DNA of 31,829 bases from Mnemiopsis leidyi. Its lineage: Eukaryota; Ctenophora; Tentaculata; Lobata; Bolinopsidae. A model generated the notes under the pieces. It saw only the letters and a program-made list of their open reading frames with translations. It was not told where the DNA came from and made no database searches. How positions within the stretch are numbered: position 1 is the stretch's first letter; each line of letters opens with the position of its first letter. The position numbers were made by a program, and so were the translations under genes. Positions 22,778 to 31,829 of the stretch are shown one piece after another. The stretch lies in assembly GCA_000226015.1 (NCBI GenBank), contig JH152925.1:15171-46999 (forward strand). The letters run 5' to 3'.

Positions 22778-25000
22778 CTGCACACTAACCGAGTTACAAG
22801 ATCCAGAAGTATAACTCTTCTGAGTATCAGTGCCAGGTCTCCCCTGATCTGCCCCTCTTCCCGCTGATCCGGCTAGAGATCCAGCTGACGGGTAGCTAGG
22901 GATGGTAGAAAACTCTGGCTGGTTACCAAGATGTGCAGTTTCCGGCGTGTCGTTCCTGGAGCGACAGTTTTGGTAACTAGCGGGATTCGGGGTGTTGCTG
23001 GGGCGACAATTTTCGTACGTTTGTATGGCGGCGACATTGACGTTTTCGTACTGACCGCTACAGCGGAGGACCCTGTTATCGAAGGGCGGTTTGGCGACCA
23101 CGGTAGCCATGGCAATCAGCGCGATCAGCAAGGACAAAGAAACTGTTGCACTCGATAGAGCTAGGACAAGAGCTACTGAGCGTAGAAGATGAATGTGATG
23201 ATCATATCGTATCTTGTGTAGTGTAGACCATGTGTCCGACTCAGAGACATTATACTCGAATTATACAGTAGATCAATAATCTTCTGTTAGGTTTGTTCAT
23301 TGTGTAGATCTGGGAATATCATTGTATGGGCGTGTTCGGGGAGTGTACTGCAAACATTGATCAGTACGAGGTTATCAGGACTGGCAAACCGCCACGTGTC
23401 CGACACGTGACATTGATCTTTATTTGTCTAAACGACAAACAAAAGTCAGGCTCAGGTTCGCCCTGACTTCTTGAGCGGAGGGAATCAGACAGATGGCATA
23501 TTGTCAAGACAAGCTATCACAGATAGATGCTATTGTTTCCAATATTCTTGGTGAGCAAAGGGGGAAATGATCGATCATTGTTACGTGGACAAGTTATTGA
23601 GAGCTGCTCATCTAATTATAGCGCTGGCCAGCGCGACCGGGGAAAAAACTCCCGCCCCCCTTGCCAGGGCCCAACAAACAAAGCCCCCTTTGCCAAGGCC
23701 AAGGAGGGGCCGAAGGCCCCGACGCAGGCCCGTTATCGGAGGAGGGGGCCGAAGGCCCCCGACGACTCGGCCGAACAAGCGCCCCTCTCGGAAAAAGTTT
23801 TCAACGAAAGTTGAAAACTGACCAGCGCTATTATATGCACGATCCGGTAAAACTCAAATTATATATATACAGTCACGGAAACCAACTGAAGTTAAAAGTC
23901 GGAAGTTGGGAAGACTTGTGGGCATTTTGACATTTTCCGGGATTTGGTGCCAACAGTAACATGCTTAGCGGATAAATTGCAGATTACTTTTTGAAAAATT
24001 TGTAATTGGATGCTTGGATGGATAAATAATGCTTTCCAAACAAACCGATATTTAATATAATATTTAAACTGATTCTTCAGTAATTATCTAAAATTCTGCA
24101 TGCGTACATACGAACCAATCAACCATTCATACAAACGTATTTTAAGTTAACAGAGTGTTCGACAATTTTTAATGAAATTTTGTAAGGTTTTGCCTCATGA
24201 ACTCACGTATTTTCGAGTTTCCGAGAGCTGGTCGCCTCTTCAGGACCACGAAAGTTCTCCGGAGCCCTGTTGAAACTTCCGACCCGGCTGGGAGGGTTAG
24301 AAGTTCTCTTTAAACTGCTGGTTCGACTGGGAGGAGCCGGTCTCTTGTCTCCGGGTATCTGGTTGTGTTCTTGAGATACGTTCGTGTACGCTATAAAGAG
24401 TGAAGTCTGTTTTTAGACGAACAGAGCAATCTCTCGATATAAAAATTTCTTTACAACCATAAAAATATGAATTAATGCGATAATTACAAAGACAACAGGA
24501 AAAAAGCAATAATCTACCAGGAGATGCAGGACGCGGAGGGGGAACAGTAAAATCAGGGACAGTCTTGACAGGAGGACAGTCAGGTATTGTAGTGAGGGTC
24601 GAGTAGTCCGGTACTGACTGTACAGTTGACGCTAGTTCCGCTAGAGTTGGACTGTCTGTGTCTCCTGAGAAGAAACGTATCAACTCTTTGTAGAGCAGCT
24701 GATTTGGTTTGTTTTAATTGATATTTCAATTTTTCATAAGTATTAAGGAATCATTTCCAAATGTCGTTTAGACTAGGCGAACAGCCAATTCTTTGGACTC
24801 TGTAATAGGTCGTAACACCAAACAAAACATCGCACCTTTTCTTACGACAGAGCTGTATATGGGGGACTCAGAGCGAGAAGGGTGCGAGGGAGCGGAGAGA
24901 GAATCAGATTTGTCGGCGAGAGGCACTGTCAGGGGGTAGTCTTGGGTAGATGGGAGGACTCGTCGGGGGCACTGAGGAGCAGTTGTTGGGGGCTCCCGAC
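22778..25000 (-). CDS. Unrecognised Pro-rich single-TM protein, partial, 4 exons
   Basis: Exons 5' to 3': 25000-24836, 24664-24518, 24390-24207, 23150-22778; phases join in one frame. I do not recognise the family. The first three exons are Pro/Ser/Thr-rich with tyrosine motifs (SPIYSSV, PDYSTL, AYTNV) and a class II SH3-type motif (PAPPSR). The last exon begins with a membrane segment (ATVSLSLLIALIAMATVVA), then three Tyr-x-Asn motifs (QYENV, TYENC, SYQNC). Tyr-x-Asn is the core of Grb2-type SH2 ligands, so a signalling adaptor or receptor tail is possible. A short terminal exon at 22551-22537 would end it with LSIL. Uncertainties: donor 24836 (GTGCGA) is weak, with a stronger in-phase-0 donor 12 bases earlier; exon 24390 also meets an in-frame TGA right at its donor and could be terminal; 5' exons were not found. 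Confidence 0.4.
23612..23838. mobile_element. GC-rich foldback island with terminal inverted repeats
   Basis: The left end reads ATAGCGCTGG and the right end CCAGCGCTAT, a perfect 10-bp inverted pair. The left end contains the palindrome GCGCTGGCCAGCGC (23621-23634). Inside are GGGGCC-GAA-GGCCCC, GGGGGCC-GAA-GGCCCCC and GTTTTCAAC-GAAA-GTTGAAAAC (23797-23818). GC content is far above the flanks. It lies in the intron between exons 24207 and 23150 of the Pro-rich gene. It could be a foldback/MITE-like element or a structured RNA. All plus-strand frames across it are open, because of high GC rather than coding. Confidence 0.6.
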
Positions 25001-25071
25001 CTGGGGGTGGTATTTGTTTAATGTGATTNTTGGGGGCTCCAAACTGAAGGATGGTATTTGTCTAATGTGAT
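24985..25071. repeat. Tandem duplication over an exon boundary
   Basis: Two copies of about 43 bp (TTGGGGGCTCC then TGGTATTTGT then TAATGTGAT) lie at 24985-25027 and 25029-25071. The first spans the acceptor of the Pro-rich gene exon at 25000. A single N at 25029 marks the junction, so an assembly error is possible. Confidence 0.8.
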
Positions 25072-26693
25072 ACAAATGAAAGAACGATAGCAATCAGGAA
25101 ACTTTTAGGAGAAATAGCAATTACGGGGGACTCTCTTGGATCATCGTTCCTCTCCAAAACCTATTAAATTCTGCTGGGGAATATATATAAAATTGCCTTT
25201 TCATAATTCTCAATTCTTTGCACAATATACATGCGATACTGCATACTCATATTGATCATTGAAATTTTATTTCATCAGGGTTGGAGTTACAAAAATCAAG
25301 AGTATTTTATATTCAGACATGCACTAAGAGTCAAAAGCTTTTCTGTCTAGCTTAAGCATGATTATTGACTCAGGTTAGATATGTAATTTGGCCAAGGTCA
25401 TAAACGTATGTGGCATTCGTTTTCTGATCACATTGAAATAAAAACCAGAATTGATATCATGCCATAGAATTACATAGTTTATAATCACGGCAAGCAAAGC
25501 TCTTTAATGCTGTTCCATTAAATTTGATCTCATGCATACTTAGTCATTCCTTAACGACAGTTTGCGAATCTAACCATTGGAACGAGTAAGATTTCACCAC
25601 TGAAACCTCCAAGAATCTGAAGTTGGAAATTTTTGTGTTAAGAAAAGGGATTTCTTTGTAATTTTGATAAGAAATAGGGCTACTTGCAGTCCTATTTCTT
25701 ATCGAAATTTTAGTAAAACTGGACTAAAATGTTGGAATCGTTCATATGTCCACAAATTGTTTATTCTGCTATGGTGTGTTTCAGTCTCATCATAACGGAT
25801 ACTGTATTATAGTGAAATTTAGTCTCAAAAAGCATTTATGACTTGTTTTAATCTACTCTTCTTCTAATCTATATTGCAGTTAAAACTGCGATTCACATCG
25901 TTCATTCATAATGATAAAACGCATGGACTTGTTGCATAATCGTATATATACGCAAAATTGTAATAATAAGTTAACTAAAAATTTGATCAAAAAGGCCAAC
26001 AAGAAGATCCTCACAGTGGTTTTCCCTCATCGTCAATGCCGAGATTCATCTTTCTAAAAACTTTCCTTGTGTTTTTCTATCCCCCATCTGGCGTGTCTCA
26101 TCTAGCATCTCCCCTCTCCGTAATATTTGTTGCTGTACGATCGATTGACAGTTTCAACGACAAGTACTTAACAAAACGAAACGAAACTAGCGAAATTGTC
26201 GGTCTAAGGTACTTGCCACCAACACACTCAATAGCGTGTGGATCACAACTAGTCGAAAATCGGAACTTTCTTGAAATTTAAACGCTGAAATATTCACGAT
26301 GCAACTAGCTTCGTGTGGAGTAAAGCACGCAATGATAACATACACGGTACACACAGGCCAGAGAGAAGGAGAGAGATCAAGCTATATTGCCGCTAGTGGC
26401 GGCGGCGTCTTAATATAGACTTGATTATTATTATGTTTAATATACGACGTTATTGCTTACCAACTTAATTTAGTGGCGGAACTTATGAGCGACCCACACT
26501 CATATAAATCATATACTACAGTCTATGTACACGATAATATCGTCTGTGTAGGGTATACGGTGTAGTTAGACGCACGACTTGCTACTAGCAAAGACTGTTA
26601 TAATATGTGATAATAGGAAAGGTCATGAGTCTCCCAGGCTGGACTTTGAGTTGCTGTTATTTCTTGTCATTACTGGGTAATAATTTCATCAAG
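25001..26693. other. AT-rich non-coding stretch
   Basis: No exon is supported here. The one structured item is a long hairpin at 25660-25709. Short open frames (for example 26036-26281) show no bias or domain. Confidence 0.55.
25660..25709 (+). other. 19-bp-stem hairpin
   Basis: AATTTTGATAAGAAATAGG pairs with CCTATTTCTTATCGAAATT through 19 consecutive pairs including one G-U, around a 12-base loop (GCTACTTGCAGT). It could be cruciform DNA, a small foldback remnant or a hairpin RNA. The stem is short for a microRNA precursor. Confidence 0.6.
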
Positions 26694-26851
26694 TTCCATC
26701 ATGGTCGGAAGTCACGATTCTCCTAGAGACGCGGCAAAAAGTTGGTGAATTTTTGCGAAGCTGTAAAGAACACAAGCAGTTCAGTGATGGTTATCGATTG
26801 ATTGTCGATATAGCCGTTCATATGCAGGCCAGCGGAATTAGCAAGTACAAC
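26694..26851 (+). CDS. Candidate isolated exon with Myb/SANT-like look
   Basis: Between an acceptor-like TTTCATCAAG and a donor-like GTAGAG an open frame of 52 codons reads VPSWSEVTILLETRQKVGEF, then CKEHKQFSDGYRLIVDIA, then VHMQASGISKYN. The spacing W-x2-E-x4-LLE ... I-x2-IA-x2-M-x3-G loosely follows the trihelix/Myb-SANT-like DNA-binding pattern found in animal regulators and transposon-derived proteins. If unspliced it stops at TGA a few codons later. No partner exons were identified, so it may be a relic. Confidence 0.3.
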
Positions 26852-26856
26852 GTAGA

Positions 26857-28920
26857 GTGATTATTATACCTCTACGAGAAGGGACTACTCTGACTATAAC
26901 ATCTATGAGCGAGCTTTGCTCGCCAAGCTTCTGGAACTGTGGCAACATTCAAGTTTCAACACGGTGCGATCTCCTTCTAAAGATTGGAGTAGGTGACAGA
27001 TCACGCGCAAAAATCTGGTCCAAATCGCAAATTGATAAAATGTTGCGGTTTTGTGCCTGTAGGATTGACGTTGTGATTGACAAAGTTGTGATTGACAAAG
27101 TTTCCTTGATAAAATCAATTTCGAATGCTCATGTTGAGATCGATCATGCAAATTTAGCTTCTCAAGAATTGACAGATCTAAAAAATGTGCATCTGGACTA
27201 CCTACACGAAATTTCTCTTAAAAAAAGCAACTAGCTGTACATTTACCATGTTACAGCTTAAAATTGCAAAATGACAAAAAACCCGTCACATTTCAATAAA
27301 TATTTATAACTTGTGAAATAATAACCGGTGAACCGTTGCCAGCAAATTGGTGTCACGTGATGTCACAAAATCAAATTTAGTAGATTTTTACGAAATTAAA
27401 GCGTCAACACGCGCTGAACCTCAACAACCCATGCCGTCCAGTAACTGCAAAGAAATTGTCAGAGCGAAGACAGATATTACAAATATTCATTCATAAAACA
27501 TGAATCGAGTTTTAATCAGCTGACCATATTTAATCAGCTGACCCTAGGTCAGTATATCCTAGATACAAACTACCTGAATACTAAGCATAATGTAGGAATA
27601 TATATAGCAGAAAAGTTATACTCGCAATATATAAATATATATAGGAATTTGCATGCTGCATTATATGTTTAGAGGGAACATTCGTCTCCTCTCTTAACGA
27701 TGACATGTCAATTTTGTGAAATTTTCTGTGTTGTCGTGCGTTAGTCTATCTTTGGCTCTGTGGTTATTTAATAATTCGCGACGAACACACTGTTATGAAT
27801 AGGATTTAGATTAATTAAAGCAGCTTATATGTCTTCAGTTAATTGAGTAATTATGAGCATGATGATTTATTATAAGCATAATAATCATACTTTCTGTTTG
27901 TATAGCTAGTTTATGTCGGGTCATGATGTGTGAAACTTAAAGACAAATTGGATAATTACTAACTAAGGCAATAGAAAATTGACAGATTTACTGAAAGTTG
28001 TGAACATGTACAACGGCAGACAGAAGTTAAGCAAAAAACCGAACAAGACAAGGCGACAATTCTGAACACAATATATTGGACTAGACAGTACACACTTATA
28101 GCAGCTATATAGCGATTCTGATAGATTGGGGTAGCGTAGCAACATAATCGTGTGATTCGCCGGATGCTTCCATTCAGCAATTTAAGTTAATAAGCTTGGT
28201 TAAAGTTAATAGGCTACTTTAAAAATTAAAGGTCCCCTCAAAAATTCTCATATTCAAACTTAAAGGAATTTTTCTGGCGTTCTAAGCCATCTCAAGAACT
28301 TCTTCTAAAATTGCTTTGAAACTTTTAGATCTAAAAGATTAGAATCTATTGATGTTATTCCGACTTTCGTACCCGACGTAATCAAAGAGTCTCAGAACAT
28401 TAACAAACCTTTGCAGAATCTTCCAATGGCACACAGACAAAATGAACAAAATTTTAGGACTTTCTCCGGAATTCCTAGTCATCTTAAAAACAACCTTTTA
28501 GAGTTGCTTTAAAACTTTTAGATGCAATTGTAATTCCGTCGTACTTGACGTGGTCAAAGAGTCTCAGACCATCAACAAATCCTTGTTAATCAACGTAAAC
28601 AATCAGTTGGTGTCCTCAGGCACTACGTCTTTAGGAGAGTCTTTTATATAATCAATTTTTTCGAACCTCATGATCAATCCTTTGTTCGTGTAAAATGGAA
28701 AACAAGCTCAAATCTCACCTTTTAGGTTTAATGCAGCTGATGAGGGCGTAACCAAATACGAAGAAGGAAAACTGGCTGACTGGATGTTTTTCTTTTTTCC
28801 ACATCTTATAATCTTTTTATGATTGAATAAATTTATGATTCAAATGCAGGGATCTGGGATGTAAACCATTTTTTGCAGAAAATTAAGAAAATGGCCTCAA
28901 TCCAAAATATCAATCATGAT
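26857..28920. other. AT-rich stretch with decayed duplication
   Basis: A 125-codon plus-strand frame (26857-27234) contains a short tandem GTTGTGATTGACAAA but no recognisable domain, and I do not call it a gene. Two diverged copies of about 130 bp lie at about 28268-28415 and 28466-28590. Nothing else is supported. Confidence 0.5.
28268..28590. repeat. Diverged direct duplication
   Basis: Two segments share ordered blocks (TTGCTTT-AAAACTTTTAGAT, then TCAAAGAGTCTCAGA, then AACAAA-CCTT). On the minus strand both read an L-R-L-F-D-x-V sequence, but each carries stops, so they may be two decayed copies of one exon or element. Confidence 0.55.
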
Positions 28921-29082
28921 GAGCGAATGCATTTCATCATTTTGGCAACTAGTTAAGTAAAGCTACAAGCTGCGATTGATAGATTATAATAGCGATCGAT
29001 CAAATTTCCAGCATATATAAATATGGCATGGCGAATAAATACACGCAATTACAACGCAAGCTCCAACGAACCCAAAAGCAGT

Positions 29083-29151
29083 ATGGCGGCAATTTTGTGG
29101 TCGTATAAACCGACGCCGATGCAGCCAGATCACCTCCTTAGGAAACGCTCG
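29083..29151 (+). CDS. Candidate first coding exon
   Basis: ATG follows a possible core promoter (CATATATAAATATGG about 70 bp upstream). The 23 codons read MAAILWSYKPTPMQPDHLLR then KRS, and end exactly at a donor-like GTAAAAGT in phase 0. The protein is unrecognised and no downstream exon was found within the window. Confidence 0.22.
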
Positions 29152-30488
29152 GTAAAAGTACTTTCAAAGTAGTGAGTTCAGGATCTCTTTCGACCTTGTA
29201 ATTGTTTATAACGAGCGATTAATTCATACTGTCTGTAAGCGGACTTATAGTGGTGTATTATATTTAACAAGAAATTAGATAAAAACGTTAAGTAAAGTTG
29301 GCCACTTGACCGCATATAACCTCTGATCTAATTGATGGTTGTATTAAGATATTGATACTTATAGCGCTGTGACTTGGATCAAATTGGATTAAAATCACAT
29401 CGCTTAATTTACTTTTATACCATTACATGCTTCAAGCAACAATTTGGAACGAGATATATATTGCATGAAATGTTAAGTTATATCTTGGTTATGAATGACT
29501 TAACCGATTTGCAACGACTACAGTTAGATATCAATTCTATTAAGAATACTTAACTATGCCGACCACACTAATTTGATCTTAAAGTTAATGAACGCAAACT
29601 TCGGTACATGCAATTACCGCCCCTCAGATGTGCTGGATTCATGACAACTCAGACGCAGCAATTCGAGATTTTGTCACTCCAAGGCATCAAGTTGTGCTTG
29701 TATTGTTATGTATAATTGCCCCCTCGAAATGGCAAATTTTAAGTGGTTAATTTGCAGCCGGGCCAGGGCCAGCAGTGCAATGATCCAGATGATTAATAGT
29801 TGTATTAACAATTATGAGCTAATTTAGACTTGAAGTACGGACGAAGAGTCTAGTTTATCACACACAGCAGCGTTACTTCAAAAGAGAATTAATTTTGAAA
29901 GCATTAACTTCAAGCGAGTACTTTGAAGACTATGTTAAAGTTAATGATATGAAATTAGATTTTCCAAATTTAGAGTTTGCTCACCACTTACACTGCTCCT
30001 TCATCAAGAAATACGTTACCTGTGGAGTAAGCTCTGTTTGTTGGAGATCGTGATTACAGACTTTCAAATGGTTCTGTTTTTCTGAGATCAGTTCCGGTTG
30101 AAGTTTCACGGATGTTGGATTACTTGCGCCGAGATTATAACAAAACTGCACGAATAACCTATGAAGACTTATGGATTTATGAAACAGCCCACTAGCTTGG
30201 CCATGCTTACTTGCTTATTCTGAAAAGTCTTGCTGCAAATATAACAGTTCTATGAGAAAAGTACAATATCCCCACTTACGGCAAGCAACTAGTTTGGGTT
30301 GCAACCTTGATTTGATTTGATTGTCTCGTCGCAGCTCTTGCCAATCAAAGTGGTGTTTCGTGTAATGTAAAATTCAATAAAGTATAAACAACATCCGCCG
30401 CTTTTGCCCAGACGCTGACTGTCTCATGTTTGTATGTTATATCAGTATGAGGGCTAAGGAGAGATTTTACTCGTCTAACGTTCTAAGT

Positions 30489-30578
30489 CTAACTAAATGA
30501 GAGCTTTGGGCTGCTAGAGTCGGGTGTAATCCGCGACAAACGTTCACTCTTTTTCGGCTCCTCGCTGTCAAGAAGAAC
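30489..30578 (-). CDS. Candidate terminal exon
   Basis: After a strong acceptor (ATTTTTATCTTATCAG) 29 codons read VLLDSEEPKKSERLSRITPD then SSSPKLSFS and stop at 30489. Composition is charged and Ser-rich with balanced codon use, unlike the AT-rich flanks. No upstream exon was identified, and the family is unknown. Confidence 0.25.
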   Translation of the reverse strand, partial: VLLDSEEPKKSERLSRITPDSSSPKLSFS

Positions 30579-31829
30579 CTGATAAGATAAAAATCGGACA
30601 CTTCCACAATCATTTTGAAGAAACCAAGGGTACTGGAAAGAACTACTTTTGATCAAAAAGATTGCACTAAAATTAGATCTACCCGATGTGATCTGAAGCA
30701 CCCGTCAATTTATTAGTGTCTGCATGTATTCTGCTGTTCTCCAAATTTGAATGTATCGACGTAAAACGTGGACATATCATAACAAGCTACTTTGCCGTTG
30801 GATGAACAGTGATAATCAATCAAGGGCTCAGGTGTGATACTAATACTTTGCAGTAATGTTGGGTATAAGTGACAACTGAGATTGGCTAAGTTATGAGACT
30901 GGTGAGTCACTGAGGTGGGAAGATCGGAAAGGAAATGTTATCTTTATTACTCAATCAGGACAGATTTTCAGGAATTAGGGTATAGTCGCCTCCTTTTCTG
31001 ATTTAAAGGCATTTATACAGGCGGCTGAGCTCGGACTAGCTTCAGAGCCACAGGGTATACTCAATCTACGAACCTAAAACCTCTCAGAACTAGTTCAAAG
31101 TTGTCGAAAATTATAGCGCAAACACTTAAGTTAGAAAACACAAAGTTCAACTGACCAACTGTATTAGTACCTTTTTGTATACTCGAGGTCTCGAGGCTTA
31201 TACAGTCCTTTCTTCCAAGTTAGACGCAATGTTTAATGAAGACAGACAGTTACAAAGCAAAGAATAAAATAGCAGAGTAAATTATTCACTCCAACAAGCT
31301 CACTTCATTAATCTAATCAGCCTACTTTACACTTCCATTCGCTAATCCGTTAATCCAAGGACGGGACTTGCAATTCGTTAATTGATGAATCCGTTGCAGC
31401 ATTTTCAATTGCGAAGACGCGATTTCTGTTTTCAGTAAACCAGTGGTTTTACAGACAAGTTGGTGGAAATAGTATTGAGGAATGAGGATATTTTCAGTAA
31501 TTTGAAATATGGATTAAAAATTAAATAGAATTTTAGTAGTATAATAGTACATGGTAGTAGTAGTAGTAAAAATCTTTAAAAGTACGAAATATATCTTTAC
31601 AAGAGCATCCTAGGTACTCCTAGGTAGATATCAGAACACGTATAGATATCAGAACACGTAAAATGGTAGGAAAGCGCTATCTATTCATCTTCGATCCATC
31701 TAAGGCCAAATATCTAAGGTCTTCAAAGTCAGTAATATTTCTAGTAGTAGTAGAAAATCTCTAAAAAGTACAAAATATCTCTTTAAGAGAGCATCCTAAG
31801 CACCTTATAGAAAACACTCCTCCCTCCTC

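Larger units (their letters stand above)
28921..31829. other. AT-rich end region
   Basis: Apart from the two candidate exons at 29083 and 30489 I see no genes. A direct repeat pair of about 60 bp (AGTAGTAG then AAAATCT then AGAGCATCCTA) occurs at about 31555-31613 and 31744-31799. Between them lies a tandem TAGATATCAGAACACGTA (about 31625-31660). Confidence 0.5.

Noticed and set aside
22873..23158. Alternative frames across the membrane-span exon
   Set aside because: Both strands are open, but only one frame gives the membrane segment and joins neighbouring exons in phase.
23527..23930. Three overlapping plus-strand ORFs over the GC-rich island
   Set aside because: All three frames are open because of GC content; none has domain-like features, and hairpins explain the sequence better.
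26857..27234. 125-codon plus-strand ORF
   Set aside because: No ATG context, domain or codon bias; open on both strands and includes a short tandem repeat.

Overview
This is nuclear DNA from a eukaryote, and the gene content points to an invertebrate animal. It is AT-rich, with short exons and GT-AG introns, abundant minisatellites and microsatellites, and protein families that fit a metazoan: Ig plus C-type lectin plus sushi domains, and a calpain-5/6 class calpain with a C2 domain. I cannot assign the phylum. Two N gaps are present (10 bases at 20033, one base at 25029).

Layout, left to right. (1) 226-4236, plus strand: the 3' ten exons (453 codons) of a secreted or surface protein with Ig, Ig, C-type lectin and CCP/sushi modules and a hydrophobic C-terminus resembling a GPI-anchor signal; the 5' end is outside the window. 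(2) 4237-9475: about 5 kb, mostly non-coding, with one coding-looking minus-strand ORF (4402-4680), a 30-bp minisatellite and a dispersed 29-bp repeat. (3) 9476-11922, plus strand: a complete seven-exon GMP reductase gene (352 aa). (4) 12480-21581, minus strand, tail to tail with GMP reductase: a complete 17-exon calpain-5/6-like gene (886 aa). All exon phases join, yet all three catalytic positions are replaced: Cys to Pro115, His to Leu271, Asn to Ser293. It also carries a 229-aa Ser/Arg/Pro/His-rich tail beyond the C2 domain. (5) 22778-25000, minus strand: phase-compatible exons of an unrecognised proline-rich, single-membrane-span protein rich in Tyr-x-Asn motifs. (6) 25001-31829: mostly AT-rich non-coding sequence with three isolated candidate exons, a perfect-stem hairpin and decayed duplications.

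Two themes run through the window. First, the intact but triply catalytically dead calpain is best read as a structural or regulatory pseudoprotease, analogous to mammalian calpain-6, which lacks only the Cys. Second, nearly every gene has minisatellites in its introns, several starting right at a 5' splice site; one amplifies a donor-like GTACGT word. A GC-rich foldback island with three GAA/GAAA-loop hairpins (23.61-23.84 kb) stands out from its AT-rich surroundings and may be a small mobile or structured-RNA element.

All exon models were worked out by eye from splice consensus, phase and protein-family patterns. No search was run.
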